A stretch of DNA of 64,000 bases from Paracoccus saliphilus (lineage in GTDB: Bacteria > Pseudomonadota > Alphaproteobacteria > Rhodobacterales > Rhodobacteraceae). The notes beneath the pieces were generated by a model. It made no database searches. It saw only the letters and a program-made list of their open reading frames with translations, and was not told the DNA's origin. The DNA lies in contig NZ_CP067140.1 of the NCBI RefSeq assembly GCF_028553805.1, positions 1,364,001 through 1,428,000 of the forward strand, in the 5' to 3' direction. Positions 16,211 to 24,190 of the stretch are shown piece after piece; the stretch's first letter is position 1; each line of letters begins with the position of its first letter. The position numbers and the translations under genes are program-made.

Positions 16211-17518
16211 ATGAGCAATCTGGAAATCGGAATCGCAGGTGTCGCTGCCGCGCTCGTGCTGATCGCGATCCGAGTGCCGATCGGACTGGCCCTTGGCCTC
16301 GTGTCCATCGCGGGCATCGGGATCATGTTCAACATGAATGTTGCATGGGGCATGATTTCTGCCACGCCCTTCGACTATGTTGGCCAGTGGGAGCTTTCGG
16401 CCGCACCTATGTTTCTCCTGATGGGCTTCATCTGCTCTTCGACCGACATGACCCGCGGGCTTTTCCTGGCCCTCAGGCTTTATCTTGCCCGGCTGCCTGG
16501 AGGCCTTGCAATCACCTCTGTTGGAGCCTGCGCTTTCTTCGCTGCGGCCTCCGGCTCGTCGGTTGCGACGGCCTCGGCGATGTCGCGCATGGCGGTTCCC
16601 GAGATGCTGAACAACGGCTATGACCGTGGACTGGCGACCGGCACCATCGCCGCTTCGGGCACGCTGGGTTCGCTGATCCCTCCCTCTGTCCTGCTGATCC
16701 TTTACGGCGTCTACGCGCAGGTTTCGGTGGGGCAACTCTTCATGGCGGGATTCCTGCCCGGATTGCTTTCGGCGCTGATCTACATGGTAATGATCATGGT
16801 TAGGGTGAAGGTGACCCCAAGTCTTGCAGGAACGGTCGAGATCAACCCGACCCCGGAGGAGCGGCGCGAGGCGTTCCGCGATGTCTGGCCGCTGCCGACC
16901 CTGATCCTCGTGGTTCTGGGTGGCATCTTCTCAGGCATTTTCTCGCCCACGGAGGCCGGCGCGCTGGGTGCTTTTGCGGCACTAGTCATTGCCGTCGTCC
17001 GGCGCAAGCTGACACGTGCCGCACTGTTCGAGGCAGTCACGCAGGCTGTGGTCTCGACTGCCTCCATTTTTATCATTCTGATCGGATCGCTCTTCTTCAC
17101 GCGTTTTTTGGCGCTGTCTGGCTTCCCACGGGCGTTTTCCGACGCAATCCTCTCGGTCAGCACCGAAACCTGGTGGATCCTGTTTGCCGTGGCCGTGATC
17201 TACCTCGTCCTAGGTATGCTGATCGACAGCATTGGCCTGCTGCTTTTGACCCTGCCGATCCTTGTCCCGCTTGTGAACGAGGCCGACATCAACCCGGTTT
17301 GGTTCGGGATCATCGTCATCAAGCTCCTGGAAATCGGGTTGATAACGCCACCGATCGGGCTGAATGTCTATATGATTAACGGGGCGCTCAACAATCGCGT
17401 GACCCTGCCGGAGATCTTCCGTGGCATCACCTGGTTTCTCGCGATGGACCTACTGACGCTGATCATCCTGATCGCGTTTCCGATCTTGACGCTCTGGCTT
17501 CCGTCGCTCGCCTATTGA
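16211..17518 (+). CDS. dctM: TRAP transporter large permease (DctM family)
   Basis: A 435-aa, highly hydrophobic DctM protein with about twelve membrane segments and family signatures such as AASGSSVATASAM, ASGTLGSLIPPSVLLILYG, FSPTEAGALGAF and LITPPIGLNVYMI. It forms the ion-driven translocation channel. The ribosome site GGGAGG lies 7 nt before the ATG. It is the last transport gene of the cassette. Confidence 0.93.
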   Translation: MSNLEIGIAGVAAALVLIAIRVPIGLALGLVSIAGIGIMFNMNVAWGMISATPFDYVGQWELSAAPMFLLMGFICSSTDMTRGLFLALRLYLARLPGGLAITSVGACAFFAAASGSSVATASAMSRMAVPEMLNNGYDRGLATGTIAASGTLGSLIPPSVLLILYGVYAQVSVGQLFMAGFLPGLLSALIYMVMIMVRVKVTPSLAGTVEINPTPEERREAFRDVWPLPTLILVVLGGIFSGIFSPTEAGALGAFAALVIAVVRRKLTRAALFEAVTQAVVSTASIFIILIGSLFFTRFLALSGFPRAFSDAILSVSTETWWILFAVAVIYLVLGMLIDSIGLLLLTLPILVPLVNEADINPVWFGIIVIKLLEIGLITPPIGLNVYMINGALNNRVTLPEIFRGITWFLAMDLLTLIILIAFPILTLWLPSLAY

Positions 17519-17554
17519 CGGCATAGTGTCGATCCGGTTCCCAGGGGAGGATCA

Positions 17555-18229
17555 ATGGCCGACATAACTTCAGGACCGAGACGCAGCGAGAAACCAGTGC
17601 AGGCCCGTAGCATCGCGATGCGCGAGAAACTGATCGAGGCAGCGCTCGAGGTCATTTATGATCTGGGCTACAATTCCGCGTCAACGCCAGAGTTCTCCCG
17701 TCGCGCCGGGGTGTCACGTGGCGCTCTACTGCATCATTTTCCTACCCGGTCTGATATCATCATCGCAGCGATGGAAGACCTTCTGGGCGAAGGAACACGT
17801 GAAATCAGGGAAACCGCTAGCAGAGTCGCGCGCCAGGAGGTGAGCCTTGGGGATTTCGTGGAGTTTCTGTGGCAAATGTTCTCGGGCCGGTTCTTCTACA
17901 TCTCTTTGGAATTCATCAATGAAGCCCGAACTGACGCAGAGCTTCGAGAGCGTATGATACCGGTGGTGAGGGACTTTCACGCGGCTCTGGACGGCATCTG
18001 GGGGGAATTCGAAAAACAGGCCGATGGGTTGCCTCAGTCAACGCGCGTCGCGTTGAACATGACTGTCTGCTTGGTGCGTGGCATGGGAGTACAGACGGTT
18101 TTGAAAGACGACCCTGACTATTTCCGCTCTATGCTGGAGGCTTGGAAGTCAATTCTGCCCCAACTGCTCCGGAGCAATCAACATGATCTCGGCGGTGATG
18201 ACCGAACCGAGCACGGGGCATGGGGCTGA
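17555..18229 (+). CDS. TetR/AcrR-family regulator
   Basis: A 224-aa TetR-type repressor. The N-terminal HTH is visible around residues 30-70 (IEAALEVIYDLGYNSAST, FSRRAGVSRGALLHHFPTRSDII) and is followed by a helical ligand-binding domain. The gene follows dctM by 36 nt with an AGGGGAGG ribosome site, so it is probably part of the operon and controls it. The candidate operator is the pair of dyads at 11644-11679. The inducer is presumably the imported substrate or a breakdown product. Confidence 0.88.
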   Translation: MADITSGPRRSEKPVQARSIAMREKLIEAALEVIYDLGYNSASTPEFSRRAGVSRGALLHHFPTRSDIIIAAMEDLLGEGTREIRETASRVARQEVSLGDFVEFLWQMFSGRFFYISLEFINEARTDAELRERMIPVVRDFHAALDGIWGEFEKQADGLPQSTRVALNMTVCLVRGMGVQTVLKDDPDYFRSMLEAWKSILPQLLRSNQHDLGGDDRTEHGAWG

Positions 18230-18398
18230 GAGCCTTGCCTGTAAGTTGACCATATGAAAACATCGGGTCGGGATGTGACACGTGCGTGATTGATCCTGTC
18301 ACTTGACGAGACGGTATTGACGGATATCGGGTTGAACTATGATCACCATCCATTGACGGGTACTGAAGAGGTTGTGTTTGTCCCAATTCCTAGGTGAG

Positions 18399-18650
18399 TC
18401 AAGTTTCGTCTGCCCTTACAGTCTGCTCTCCTCGGTCGAACAGATCCTGGGGGGGAACTTCCAGAGCCTCTGCAATTTTTAAGATCACTTTGAGTCCCGG
18501 GTTCCTCTCACCGCGTTCGATACCACCCACATATGTTCGGTCGAGTTCGACCTGCAATGCAAAGCTTTCTTGCGAGTAGCCGCGCGATTTACGCAGCTTC
18601 CGCAGACGCTTGCCAAAGTCGCTGACCGTGAACGCTTTTCCCATGCACAT
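18399..18650 (-). CDS. XRE-family HTH regulator
   Basis: An 83-aa single-domain XRE regulator with FGKRLRKLRKSRGYSQESFA, VELDRTYVGGIERGERNPGL and ILKIAEALEVPPQDLF. It is divergent from the exported-protein gene at 18742, and the inverted repeat at 18693-18711 lies between them. Single-domain XRE proteins like this often control restriction-modification or mobile genes. Its target is unknown. Confidence 0.85.
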   Translation of the reverse strand: MCMGKAFTVSDFGKRLRKLRKSRGYSQESFALQVELDRTYVGGIERGERNPGLKVILKIAEALEVPPQDLFDRGEQTVRADET

Positions 18651-18692
18651 TCTTGCATAGAAAAGATGCTTGATCGTCCACGGACTTATCGT

Positions 18693-18711
18693 ATCATTTA
18701 TAGTGAATGAT
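18693..18711. promoter_or_regulatory. Inverted repeat in divergent promoter region
   Basis: ATCATT (18693-18698) and AATGAT (18706-18711) form perfect arms around 7 nt, in an AT-rich stretch between the XRE gene (start 18650) and the gene at 18742. Position and size suit an operator for the XRE protein, possibly also a -10 region (TATAGT). Not proven. Confidence 0.35.
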
Positions 18712-18741
18712 TCATTTTATGAAGATTGGGGAGTATCGCCT

Positions 18742-19515
18742 GTGAACAACCAGATGTTTCGCGCCGCCATTTTCTGCATAGCTACCGGTCCAGCCTTCGC
18801 AGACGAGTTGACCCCGCTTCCGGAACCGGAGCCACGCCCTTATCCTTATAAGATCCTTGATCTGCAGCCCGGTCAGATCGCGACAGAAACCGTGCTTGAG
18901 CTCGAAAAGCACTTGGGTGGATCGCTCAATCCAAAGATTATCCAGCAAGTCGTGACGTCACCCGACGGGCTGCGCTTCGAAGCGGATATCACCATTGGCT
19001 ACGACACAGCAGGCATCGGATTACGCACTCGGATGGGAAATGAGCCCTATGAGGAAATAACGCTGAGAAATGCGACACCTGTGCTTGAGGGTCGACTTGT
19101 CGGCCTCTGGCGCACCATGCGGAAGCCAAATGCCGAACTGCCCGATCCCGCCGCACTAGCTGCACAAATCGAGGAACTATACGGTCAGCCAAGTTGGGTC
19201 GGTGCTGATGGACTCGGTGGAAGAATGGTCAAATATGTCTGGACGCCTTCCGGCCAACTTTCGCCACAAGAGAAAGAGCCTTGCACGCATCTGACGTATC
19301 AAGGCTATGCGTTCGATTCTGACCGACGCCCGGTCGCCCCGCCCGAATGTTCTGCCGTTTTTACCGCGAGGTATGAAACCGAGGCCGGCCAGTCCACGAT
19401 ACGCTTTAGTCTGGTTGATTACGAATTGGCACGGCAGGACCTCGAGGAAACGGATCGTCAAATCCTCGAACAGATTTCGGGAGACAGCATCGAACCTTCC
19501 GATATGAAACTATAG
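18742..19515 (+). CDS. Exported protein of unknown function
   Basis: About 257 aa from a GTG at 18742, preceded by GGGGAG, giving a short signal peptide (NNQMFRAAIFCIATGPAFA-D). The in-frame upstream start at 18670 would hide it. The mature protein starts with a proline/glutamate-rich stretch (LPEPEPRPYPY) and has two cysteines (PCTHL, PECSAVF) that could form a disulphide. No family is recognised. The gene at 19523 follows after 7 nt and may be co-transcribed. Confidence 0.6.
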   Translation: MNNQMFRAAIFCIATGPAFADELTPLPEPEPRPYPYKILDLQPGQIATETVLELEKHLGGSLNPKIIQQVVTSPDGLRFEADITIGYDTAGIGLRTRMGNEPYEEITLRNATPVLEGRLVGLWRTMRKPNAELPDPAALAAQIEELYGQPSWVGADGLGGRMVKYVWTPSGQLSPQEKEPCTHLTYQGYAFDSDRRPVAPPECSAVFTARYETEAGQSTIRFSLVDYELARQDLEETDRQILEQISGDSIEPSDMKL

Positions 19516-19522
19516 GCCGCGA

Positions 19523-19930
19523 ATGCAGTTACAGAATCAATTCAGTTCGGATGAAACCGGAAACATGCTCGGTCTGCTGACACTGGTGGCGGTCGATTTC
19601 GGATACCTTCCGCTGGACAGCGCCGAACTCCTCCTAATCCATGGCTTGATTGACGTTCGGGAGGAAAAAGCTGCTACCGCCAACGGTCAGAAAGTGATCG
19701 AAGTCTATGTTCCGACCCAGGAATCCATCAATTTCGTCACAAAGGTAAAAAAGGATCTACCTACAGACTTGGATGTGTCCTCCCTGATACAAGATTTCGA
19801 CGGCCTGCCCGCTGGCGGCAAGCGGAAATGGGTGGTTTCGCAATCCTACCTTCAAAAATGGCGCGCCAGCGGGAAGCGTGTGCTGCCAAAATCGATAATC
19901 CGGCGTTGGCGCCCCCGTATCTCTTTATAA
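19523..19930 (+). CDS. Hypothetical protein, possibly type III secretion/EscC-like small protein
   Basis: 135 codons, 7 nt after the exported-protein gene. The hydrophobic patch LLTLVAVDFGYLPLDSAELLLIHGLID looks like an alpha-helical core, and the C-terminus is basic (RRWRPRISL). I do not recognise the family; the type III hint is only a vague resemblance and should not be relied on. Its position suggests a pair with the upstream gene. Confidence 0.45.
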   Translation: MQLQNQFSSDETGNMLGLLTLVAVDFGYLPLDSAELLLIHGLIDVREEKAATANGQKVIEVYVPTQESINFVTKVKKDLPTDLDVSSLIQDFDGLPAGGKRKWVVSQSYLQKWRASGKRVLPKSIIRRWRPRISL

Positions 19931-19982
19931 CATTGCCGGGGCAAATGTTGCTCATTTCGAATCCAAGGAGATTTAGCTAACA

Positions 19983-20051
19983 ATGGCGACGTCCGATGGT
20001 TTCGATCTGGCCCACGTCGAGCGGCTGAGGAAGCGTCAAGTTGCCCGCTGA
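19983..20051 (+). CDS. Very small ORF (22 aa), uncertain
   Basis: An ATG 10 nt after an AAGGAG ribosome site encodes MATSDGFDLAHVERLRKRQV and stops two codons later. The good ribosome site is the only support. It may be the truncated 5' end of a longer gene lost in this rearranged region. The rest of 19931-20121 shows nothing else. Confidence 0.25.
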   Translation: MATSDGFDLAHVERLRKRQVAR

Positions 20052-20121
20052 GCTGGCGATGCCATTTGCGGTCCTGCTGATCTTGAGCGGCGGCGGAAAT
20101 TTATGATGATAGGAACGGGAA

Positions 20122-20418
20122 ATGGCCACGAGTCCCTTTTCAACACCGTGCAATCAGGTTTCCTCGGAAGCGCAAGAGCCAGCGCGCATCAAGTCCGAAC
20201 GCTTGGAATCAATACTTGCGGGGCTTGCCGCTGAGCTTGCGCAAAGTAACCACGAGGTATCTGAGGCGCTTGACCGCGCCATCGCCAGCATTTCGGCAAC
20301 TCGGAAACAATTGGACGGTATTGTGCCAAAAACCCAGAAAAACACCGCACAGGCAGGCTTCGTTTCCCCTGACGATGACTTCAAGCCCTTTTTCGGCAGG
20401 ATGTGGCATGAAGAATGA
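20122..20418 (+). CDS. Hypothetical protein, helical
   Basis: 98 aa, mostly predicted helix (ERLESILAGLAAELAQSNHE, LDRAIASISATRKQLDG), with an AGGAACGGG ribosome site and no recognised domain. It overlaps the next gene by 4 nt (ATGA), so the two are coupled. An unknown island gene. Confidence 0.5.
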   Translation: MATSPFSTPCNQVSSEAQEPARIKSERLESILAGLAAELAQSNHEVSEALDRAIASISATRKQLDGIVPKTQKNTAQAGFVSPDDDFKPFFGRMWHEE

Positions 20419-20672
20419 CTGACAGAACATATTTTGGCCTGCCGGTTGTCCGCGGCATGGTTCGCCAGAGCGATATCGAGGCTCTGCCCTTCGCGGAGTT
20501 TTGGCGGGAGAGCGCCTCAGGATCGACTGTTCTGCGCGATAGCACGACCGGTGAGCAGATGATTTACCTGCACGATTGGGAACGATTTTGTCGTCTGTTC
20601 ATTGCGACCGGGCGTCACCGGTATAGCCCTGTGGGCCGAATGAATTTAAAACGACGTGCTGGATTGTCATGA
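20415..20672 (+). CDS. Hypothetical protein coupled to the preceding gene
   Basis: 85 aa beginning MTDRTYFGLPVVRGMVRQSD. Its start overlaps the stop of the upstream gene. No family is recognised. A 43-codon frame (20669-20800) starts in turn at its stop (ATGA) and runs into the next gene; it is not called because it lacks coding character. Confidence 0.45.
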   Translation: MTDRTYFGLPVVRGMVRQSDIEALPFAEFWRESASGSTVLRDSTTGEQMIYLHDWERFCRLFIATGRHRYSPVGRMNLKRRAGLS

Positions 20673-20750
20673 ACCGCTTGCGACGGACGATCAGCTCCCC
20701 GACATCAAGTCCTGAATTATCTGCAATGGCCAAACGCGGAGGAGCGAGCC

Positions 20751-21044
20751 GTGAGCAAGAAAGACCAAAACGCCTACACGCTCGAAGACATGCCCGGTGA
20801 GCTAAAAGAGCAGTTGGTTGCTGCATTGAAGCGGGATCTATCCTCTAGCGGCATGACCTACGCGCGCCACACGGAGGATATCCCTCCGGACGAAGCGAAA
20901 TTGCTAACCAGCCACTCGAGGAAAATACTCGACGACAACGCTAATCTCATGCCGTCTCTGGATGATCTTGTTTCTGAGATTGACCCCGAGAATGCACATG
21001 GCGAAGTGGATTTTGGGCCTCCGGTCGATAAGGAAGAGTCATAA
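20751..21044 (+). CDS. Hypothetical acidic protein
   Basis: 97 aa from a GTG behind GCGGAGGAGCGAGCC. The C-terminal half is strongly acidic (DDNANLMPSLDDLVSEIDPENAHGE), a composition seen in small antitoxins and DNA-mimic proteins, but no domain is recognisable and no toxin lies beside it. Confidence 0.45.
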   Translation: MSKKDQNAYTLEDMPGELKEQLVAALKRDLSSSGMTYARHTEDIPPDEAKLLTSHSRKILDDNANLMPSLDDLVSEIDPENAHGEVDFGPPVDKEES

Positions 21045-21092
21045 GAATGAAAGTATTGGAATATCCGACAAAAATTCGAAGGACATGACGAC

Positions 21093-21350
21093 ATGGGAAG
21101 GGAAACCTCACATCTTGCTACAGACAGGACACCCGGGCCGTTTCGCGTCAGATGTCTACGCTGCGACACGATCGTCGAGAGCTGGCATCGGGATGTCTCG
21201 ACGCCCAAAGGCGCGACCATCGGCATGGCCTATTGTCAGTGCGGCAATATCGGGGCGGATAGCCTGGTCTTTCAAGATTTCGGACGGGTGCTGTTTCGAA
21301 ACCCGAACAGCTATGAAGTTGTGACGGATAAAACCGAGAGACCGGAATGA
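21093..21350 (+). CDS. Hypothetical small zinc-ribbon-like protein
   Basis: 85 aa with CLRC near residue 22 and CQC near 49, a spacing that could bind zinc. It overlaps the metallophosphoesterase fragment by 4 nt (ATGA). A remnant of a second copy of its C-terminus (LRNPNS..TNNTERSE) precedes the intact metallophosphoesterase at 22154, so the two genes were duplicated together. Function unknown. Confidence 0.5.
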   Translation: MGRETSHLATDRTPGPFRVRCLRCDTIVESWHRDVSTPKGATIGMAYCQCGNIGADSLVFQDFGRVLFRNPNSYEVVTDKTERPE

Positions 21351-21825
21351 CCGTCTGGTTCACCGCCGACACGCATTTTGGCCGTGAAAACATCATCCCG
21401 TTCAGCGGTCGCCCGTTTCGTTCCGTCAGTCACATGGATTCCGCATTGATCGAGAACATGTGGAAGGTGGTGAAACCAGAGGATTCACTCTGGATCGTCG
21501 GCGATTTCGCCTTCGGGCCTGCGGCGAAGGATGTGTCCTGGCTGGAAATGAATATCGGTGCAATGCAGAGGCCGACATGCTGCGGAACGATCCGCCGGAG
21601 ATCCGCGAAAGCTACCACCTCGATCCGAGCTATCGGCATGGGATCGGGCTGGATGTGGTGGTGGACGCGCCGGGCATCACCTGGGAGGTCATCGAGGATG
21701 CGATCCGCCATTTCCGGCAGATCGGCGAGTGGAATTGGGAGAACCCTCAACCGGTCCCGCGAGAGCGCATGAACCTGTCGCCGGAGGGCGGGCCAACCAC
21801 GATCAACACGATTCCTGGATCATGA
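21347..21825 (+). pseudogene. Chimeric debris: metallophosphoesterase 5' end joined to a foreign 3' end
   Basis: Codons 1-68 (21347-21550) nearly match the start of the intact enzyme at 22154 (TADTHFGRENIIPFSGRPF, GDFAFGPAAKDVSWLEM). Similarity then ends abruptly, before the GNHD motif. The following DNA carries, in another frame from about 21557, the end of an unrelated protein (MLRNDPPEIRESYHLDPSYR, GITWEVIEDAIRHFRQIGEW) stopping at 21825. The metal site is incomplete, so the fragment should be inactive. Confidence 0.65.
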
Positions 21826-21918
21826 GCGGGGTTGGCAAAACCCTGTCGGGCTCTCCCCCAATACCTGTCATCTCCAATGATCGAGACAGGATGCCGAAGA
21901 CATGCCTGGGAGGATACG

Positions 21919-22095
21919 ATGCGCAGTTTTTCCATGATCGAGTTCGCGAACAGGAGTGAAAAGGTACTGGATGCAGCGGACGAAGCGCCCGTGGCTATCC
22001 AGCACGGCGGGGAACCGCGATTTGTTCTGATGTCCGTCGCGAGGTTCGAGCATCTGGTAAAGATTCAGGATATGCGGCGACACGAGGAGGATTGA
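21919..22095 (+). CDS. Phd/YefM-family antitoxin, no toxin partner seen
   Basis: 58 aa with the Phd/YefM layout: MRSFSMIEFANRSEKVLDAA as the dimer/DNA-binding part and PVAIQHGGEPRFVLMSVARFEHL as the beta strand and following helix. The ribosome site GGGAGG lies 6 nt upstream. No RelE, Doc or PIN toxin follows; the next real gene is a metallophosphoesterase. It is either an orphan antitoxin or a leftover of a broken module. Confidence 0.65.
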   Translation: MRSFSMIEFANRSEKVLDAADEAPVAIQHGGEPRFVLMSVARFEHLVKIQDMRRHEED

Positions 22096-22097
22096 TG

Positions 22098-22157
22098 ATG
22101 CTGCGGAATCCGAACAGCGCTATCATCGTGACGAATAACACCGAGAGATCGGAATGA
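22098..22157 (+). pseudogene. Duplicated C-terminal remnant of the 21093 gene
   Basis: A short frame (LRNPNSAIIVTNNTERSE) matches the end of the 85-aa protein at 21093-21350 (FRNPNSYEVVTDKTERPE) and overlaps the metallophosphoesterase start in the same ATGA manner. It shows that the duplication unit began upstream of the enzyme gene. Confidence 0.55.
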
Positions 22158-22714
22158 CCATCTGGTACACGGCCGATACGCATTTCGGCCATGAAAATAT
22201 CATCCCGTTCTGTGGCCGCCCGTTTCGTTCGGTCAGTCATATGGATTCCGCATTGATCGAAAATATGTGGAAGGTGGTGAAACCCGAAGATACGCTTTGG
22301 ATCGTGGGCGATTTCGCCTTCGGCCCCGCGGCGAAGGATGTATCCTGGCTGGAGATGATCTTCGGGCAACTGCCGGGCGCCGAAAAACATCTGGTCGTCG
22401 GCAATCACGACGGCGAGCTGACACAGCTCTTGCCCTGGGCCTCGGTCACGCATCTGACGGAAGTTGACGATAACGGCAGGCGCAGTGTGCTGTGCCATTA
22501 CCCGATGATCACGTGGAATGGCGCGCGGAAGGGTGCGCTCCAAGTCTTTGGGCATGTCCACAACAACTGGCTCGGATCGCGCAATGCTGTCAATGCCGGG
22601 GTCGATGTCTGGGATTACATGCCCGTGACGCTGGCTGATCTCGAGCGCCGCGCCCGCAAGCTGCCGGTCAACAGGCACTGGGAGGATGTAGAACAACGGG
22701 CCGCCGCTGATTGA
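22154..22714 (+). CDS. Metallophosphoesterase family protein
   Basis: 186 aa, complete calcineurin-like fold: TADTHFGHEN (first Asp/His pair), GDFAFG (Asp), VGNHDG (Asn/His), CHYPM (His) and FGHVHNN (GHxH). It resembles small phage- and plasmid-borne phosphoesterases, which may act on cyclic or RNA 2',3'-phosphates; the substrate is not known. It is the intact copy of a tandem pair whose first member is broken at 21550. Confidence 0.85.
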   Translation: MTIWYTADTHFGHENIIPFCGRPFRSVSHMDSALIENMWKVVKPEDTLWIVGDFAFGPAAKDVSWLEMIFGQLPGAEKHLVVGNHDGELTQLLPWASVTHLTEVDDNGRRSVLCHYPMITWNGARKGALQVFGHVHNNWLGSRNAVNAGVDVWDYMPVTLADLERRARKLPVNRHWEDVEQRAAAD

Positions 22715-22718
22715 CATC

Positions 22719-23328
22719 CTATCCTGGCATCTCATGCCATTCATTGGTTCTCGGGATGTCATAGAGTGTTGCCCCGATCTCATCATAGGAGCTGGATTCG
22801 GTTCGGGGAATCAGTTCTCCAGGTTGCGCTTCCGCTTCGGGATTGTCGTGATACCGCAACAGCCAACCTTGTATCGTCGCGGGGCTGAAGAGATGCATGC
22901 CAAGCGCAGCCTCGAATTCAGCGGCTGCGGCGAAGTGATCGGGAAAAAACCGTTCAAACAGAGCGCGGGCGGTGTTGGCGCCCACCAGTCCGAGTTCGAC
23001 ATGGACATCTGCGCGACCCGGACGGATCAGGGCGGGATCCAGTCTTTCGAGGTGATTGGTGGTCATGACCAGCGCCCGCCCTTCCTGGGAACCAACCCCA
23101 TCAATGGCGTTCAGGAGGCCCGAGAAGCTGATGCCATGTCGCCGCTCTCCCGCGTCTCGTCCCGTGAACACCGCGTCCACAGGCACGGCGCGATACCATT
23201 CGCCCTACCAGCATCGCGATAACGCGCGCCGCAGCCATGACAATTCCGATGCTGCCAAGGGCAATGCCCCCAACAAAGATGTCGTTCAGCATCATCTGGC
23301 CCAGCCATATCTGAAAGCCGTCAAACAT
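22719..23328 (-). pseudogene. BCS1-like AAA+ ATPase with internal deletion
   Basis: The N-terminus (from 23328) begins MFDGFQIWLGQMMLNDIF with a membrane helix. The C-terminal part, in another frame, keeps DAVFTGRDAGERRHGISFSG, LLNAIDGVGSQEGRALVMTT, LIRPGRADVHVEL (sensor and arginine finger) and the lid. The Walker A half, about 200 residues, is missing at a junction near 23200, right at the end of Walker B. Prokaryotic BCS1-like ATPases occur in defence contexts. This copy should be inactive. Confidence 0.7.
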
Positions 23329-23545
23329 GGCGTGCCTCAACGCCGTATAGGGCATAGAAATCAGCTGACCGAAGAGCCGAGATCGATTTCAATGCGCGTT
23401 CGCGGGCAGGGCCGAGAGCGACGAGCAAGTTCGGCGTTTCTCGTGCGCATTGGTGTCCGGTTGCGACCGGATGCTCAGTAAGGAAGCGGACCACGTCCCC
23501 CGGGCGGTTTGCGTTGGAGAAGCTGTCCATGGAAAGATCGTCCAT
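23321..23545 (-). CDS. Hypothetical protein upstream of the BCS1 remnant
   Basis: 74 aa (MDDLSMDSFSNANRPGDVVR at the start) overlapping the BCS1-like start by 8 nt, so the two were probably co-transcribed. No domain is recognised and the ribosome site is weak. It may be a partner of the ATPase now left without function. Confidence 0.35.
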   Translation of the reverse strand: MDDLSMDSFSNANRPGDVVRFLTEHPVATGHQCARETPNLLVALGPARERALKSISALRSADFYALYGVEARHV

Positions 23546-24190
23546 GGTAATATCTCAGAATCGTGGGCAATTGGGCCGACCTATTGGCGGACCGAAATTC
23601 ACCCTGCTTGCAGCGAATTATGCGGAAAGCTGCCCGAGGAGGGCGAAGCTGATGATTGTCATGTGCATTTACCCTCCTTTCCTTTGAGACATTTCAATGC
23701 GGCCTCTATGGACCGAACAGGCCTGATAACGACCTTGGGCGATTCGATTCAACGGAATTTGGACCTGTTGGCCACGAGCGTTGCAATCAGGCAACGGTCG
23801 AATCCGTTGCGCAACAACTCAATGAAAATCCCGGCTCGAAAACAGCTTCGTCGCCTGACCGCGGGTTTGTCGGGCGGATGTCAGAAGACGGCAAAGCCGT
23901 TTTCTTGCTCGGCGAGCAGGAGACATGCCCCAGTCCAATTCACGCCGCGCTGCAGTTTTCGCATTCCTGCCGTTCGCGCCTTCCGTAGCATTTCGAAAAT
24001 ATGAATGACGATAGCGCGGGAGGTAGCGGACACGCGCCGTGGCACCAATTGTCGGAACCACTTTATGCCGACCACGCTATCTTAACGGGTTCGTTTGATT
24101 GCGCCGAGCTGCCGTTTGAGTCAATCTTTTTCCGGGCAACTTGCGAGCTACAAAAATTTCCCGCACGCTGTGGCAGAAAGATGCAGAGGC
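23546..24190. other. Non-coding stretch, no supported gene
   Basis: Several open frames cross this stretch on both strands, but none has a ribosome site plus family likeness. It separates the divergent BCS1 remnant from the DUF6615-like gene and probably holds their promoters and decayed sequence. Confidence 0.4.

Noticed and set aside
23450..24004. 184-codon plus-strand frame
   Set aside because: Overlaps the 5' end of the minus-strand 74-aa gene; cysteine- and arginine-rich shadow composition without a ribosome site or family likeness.
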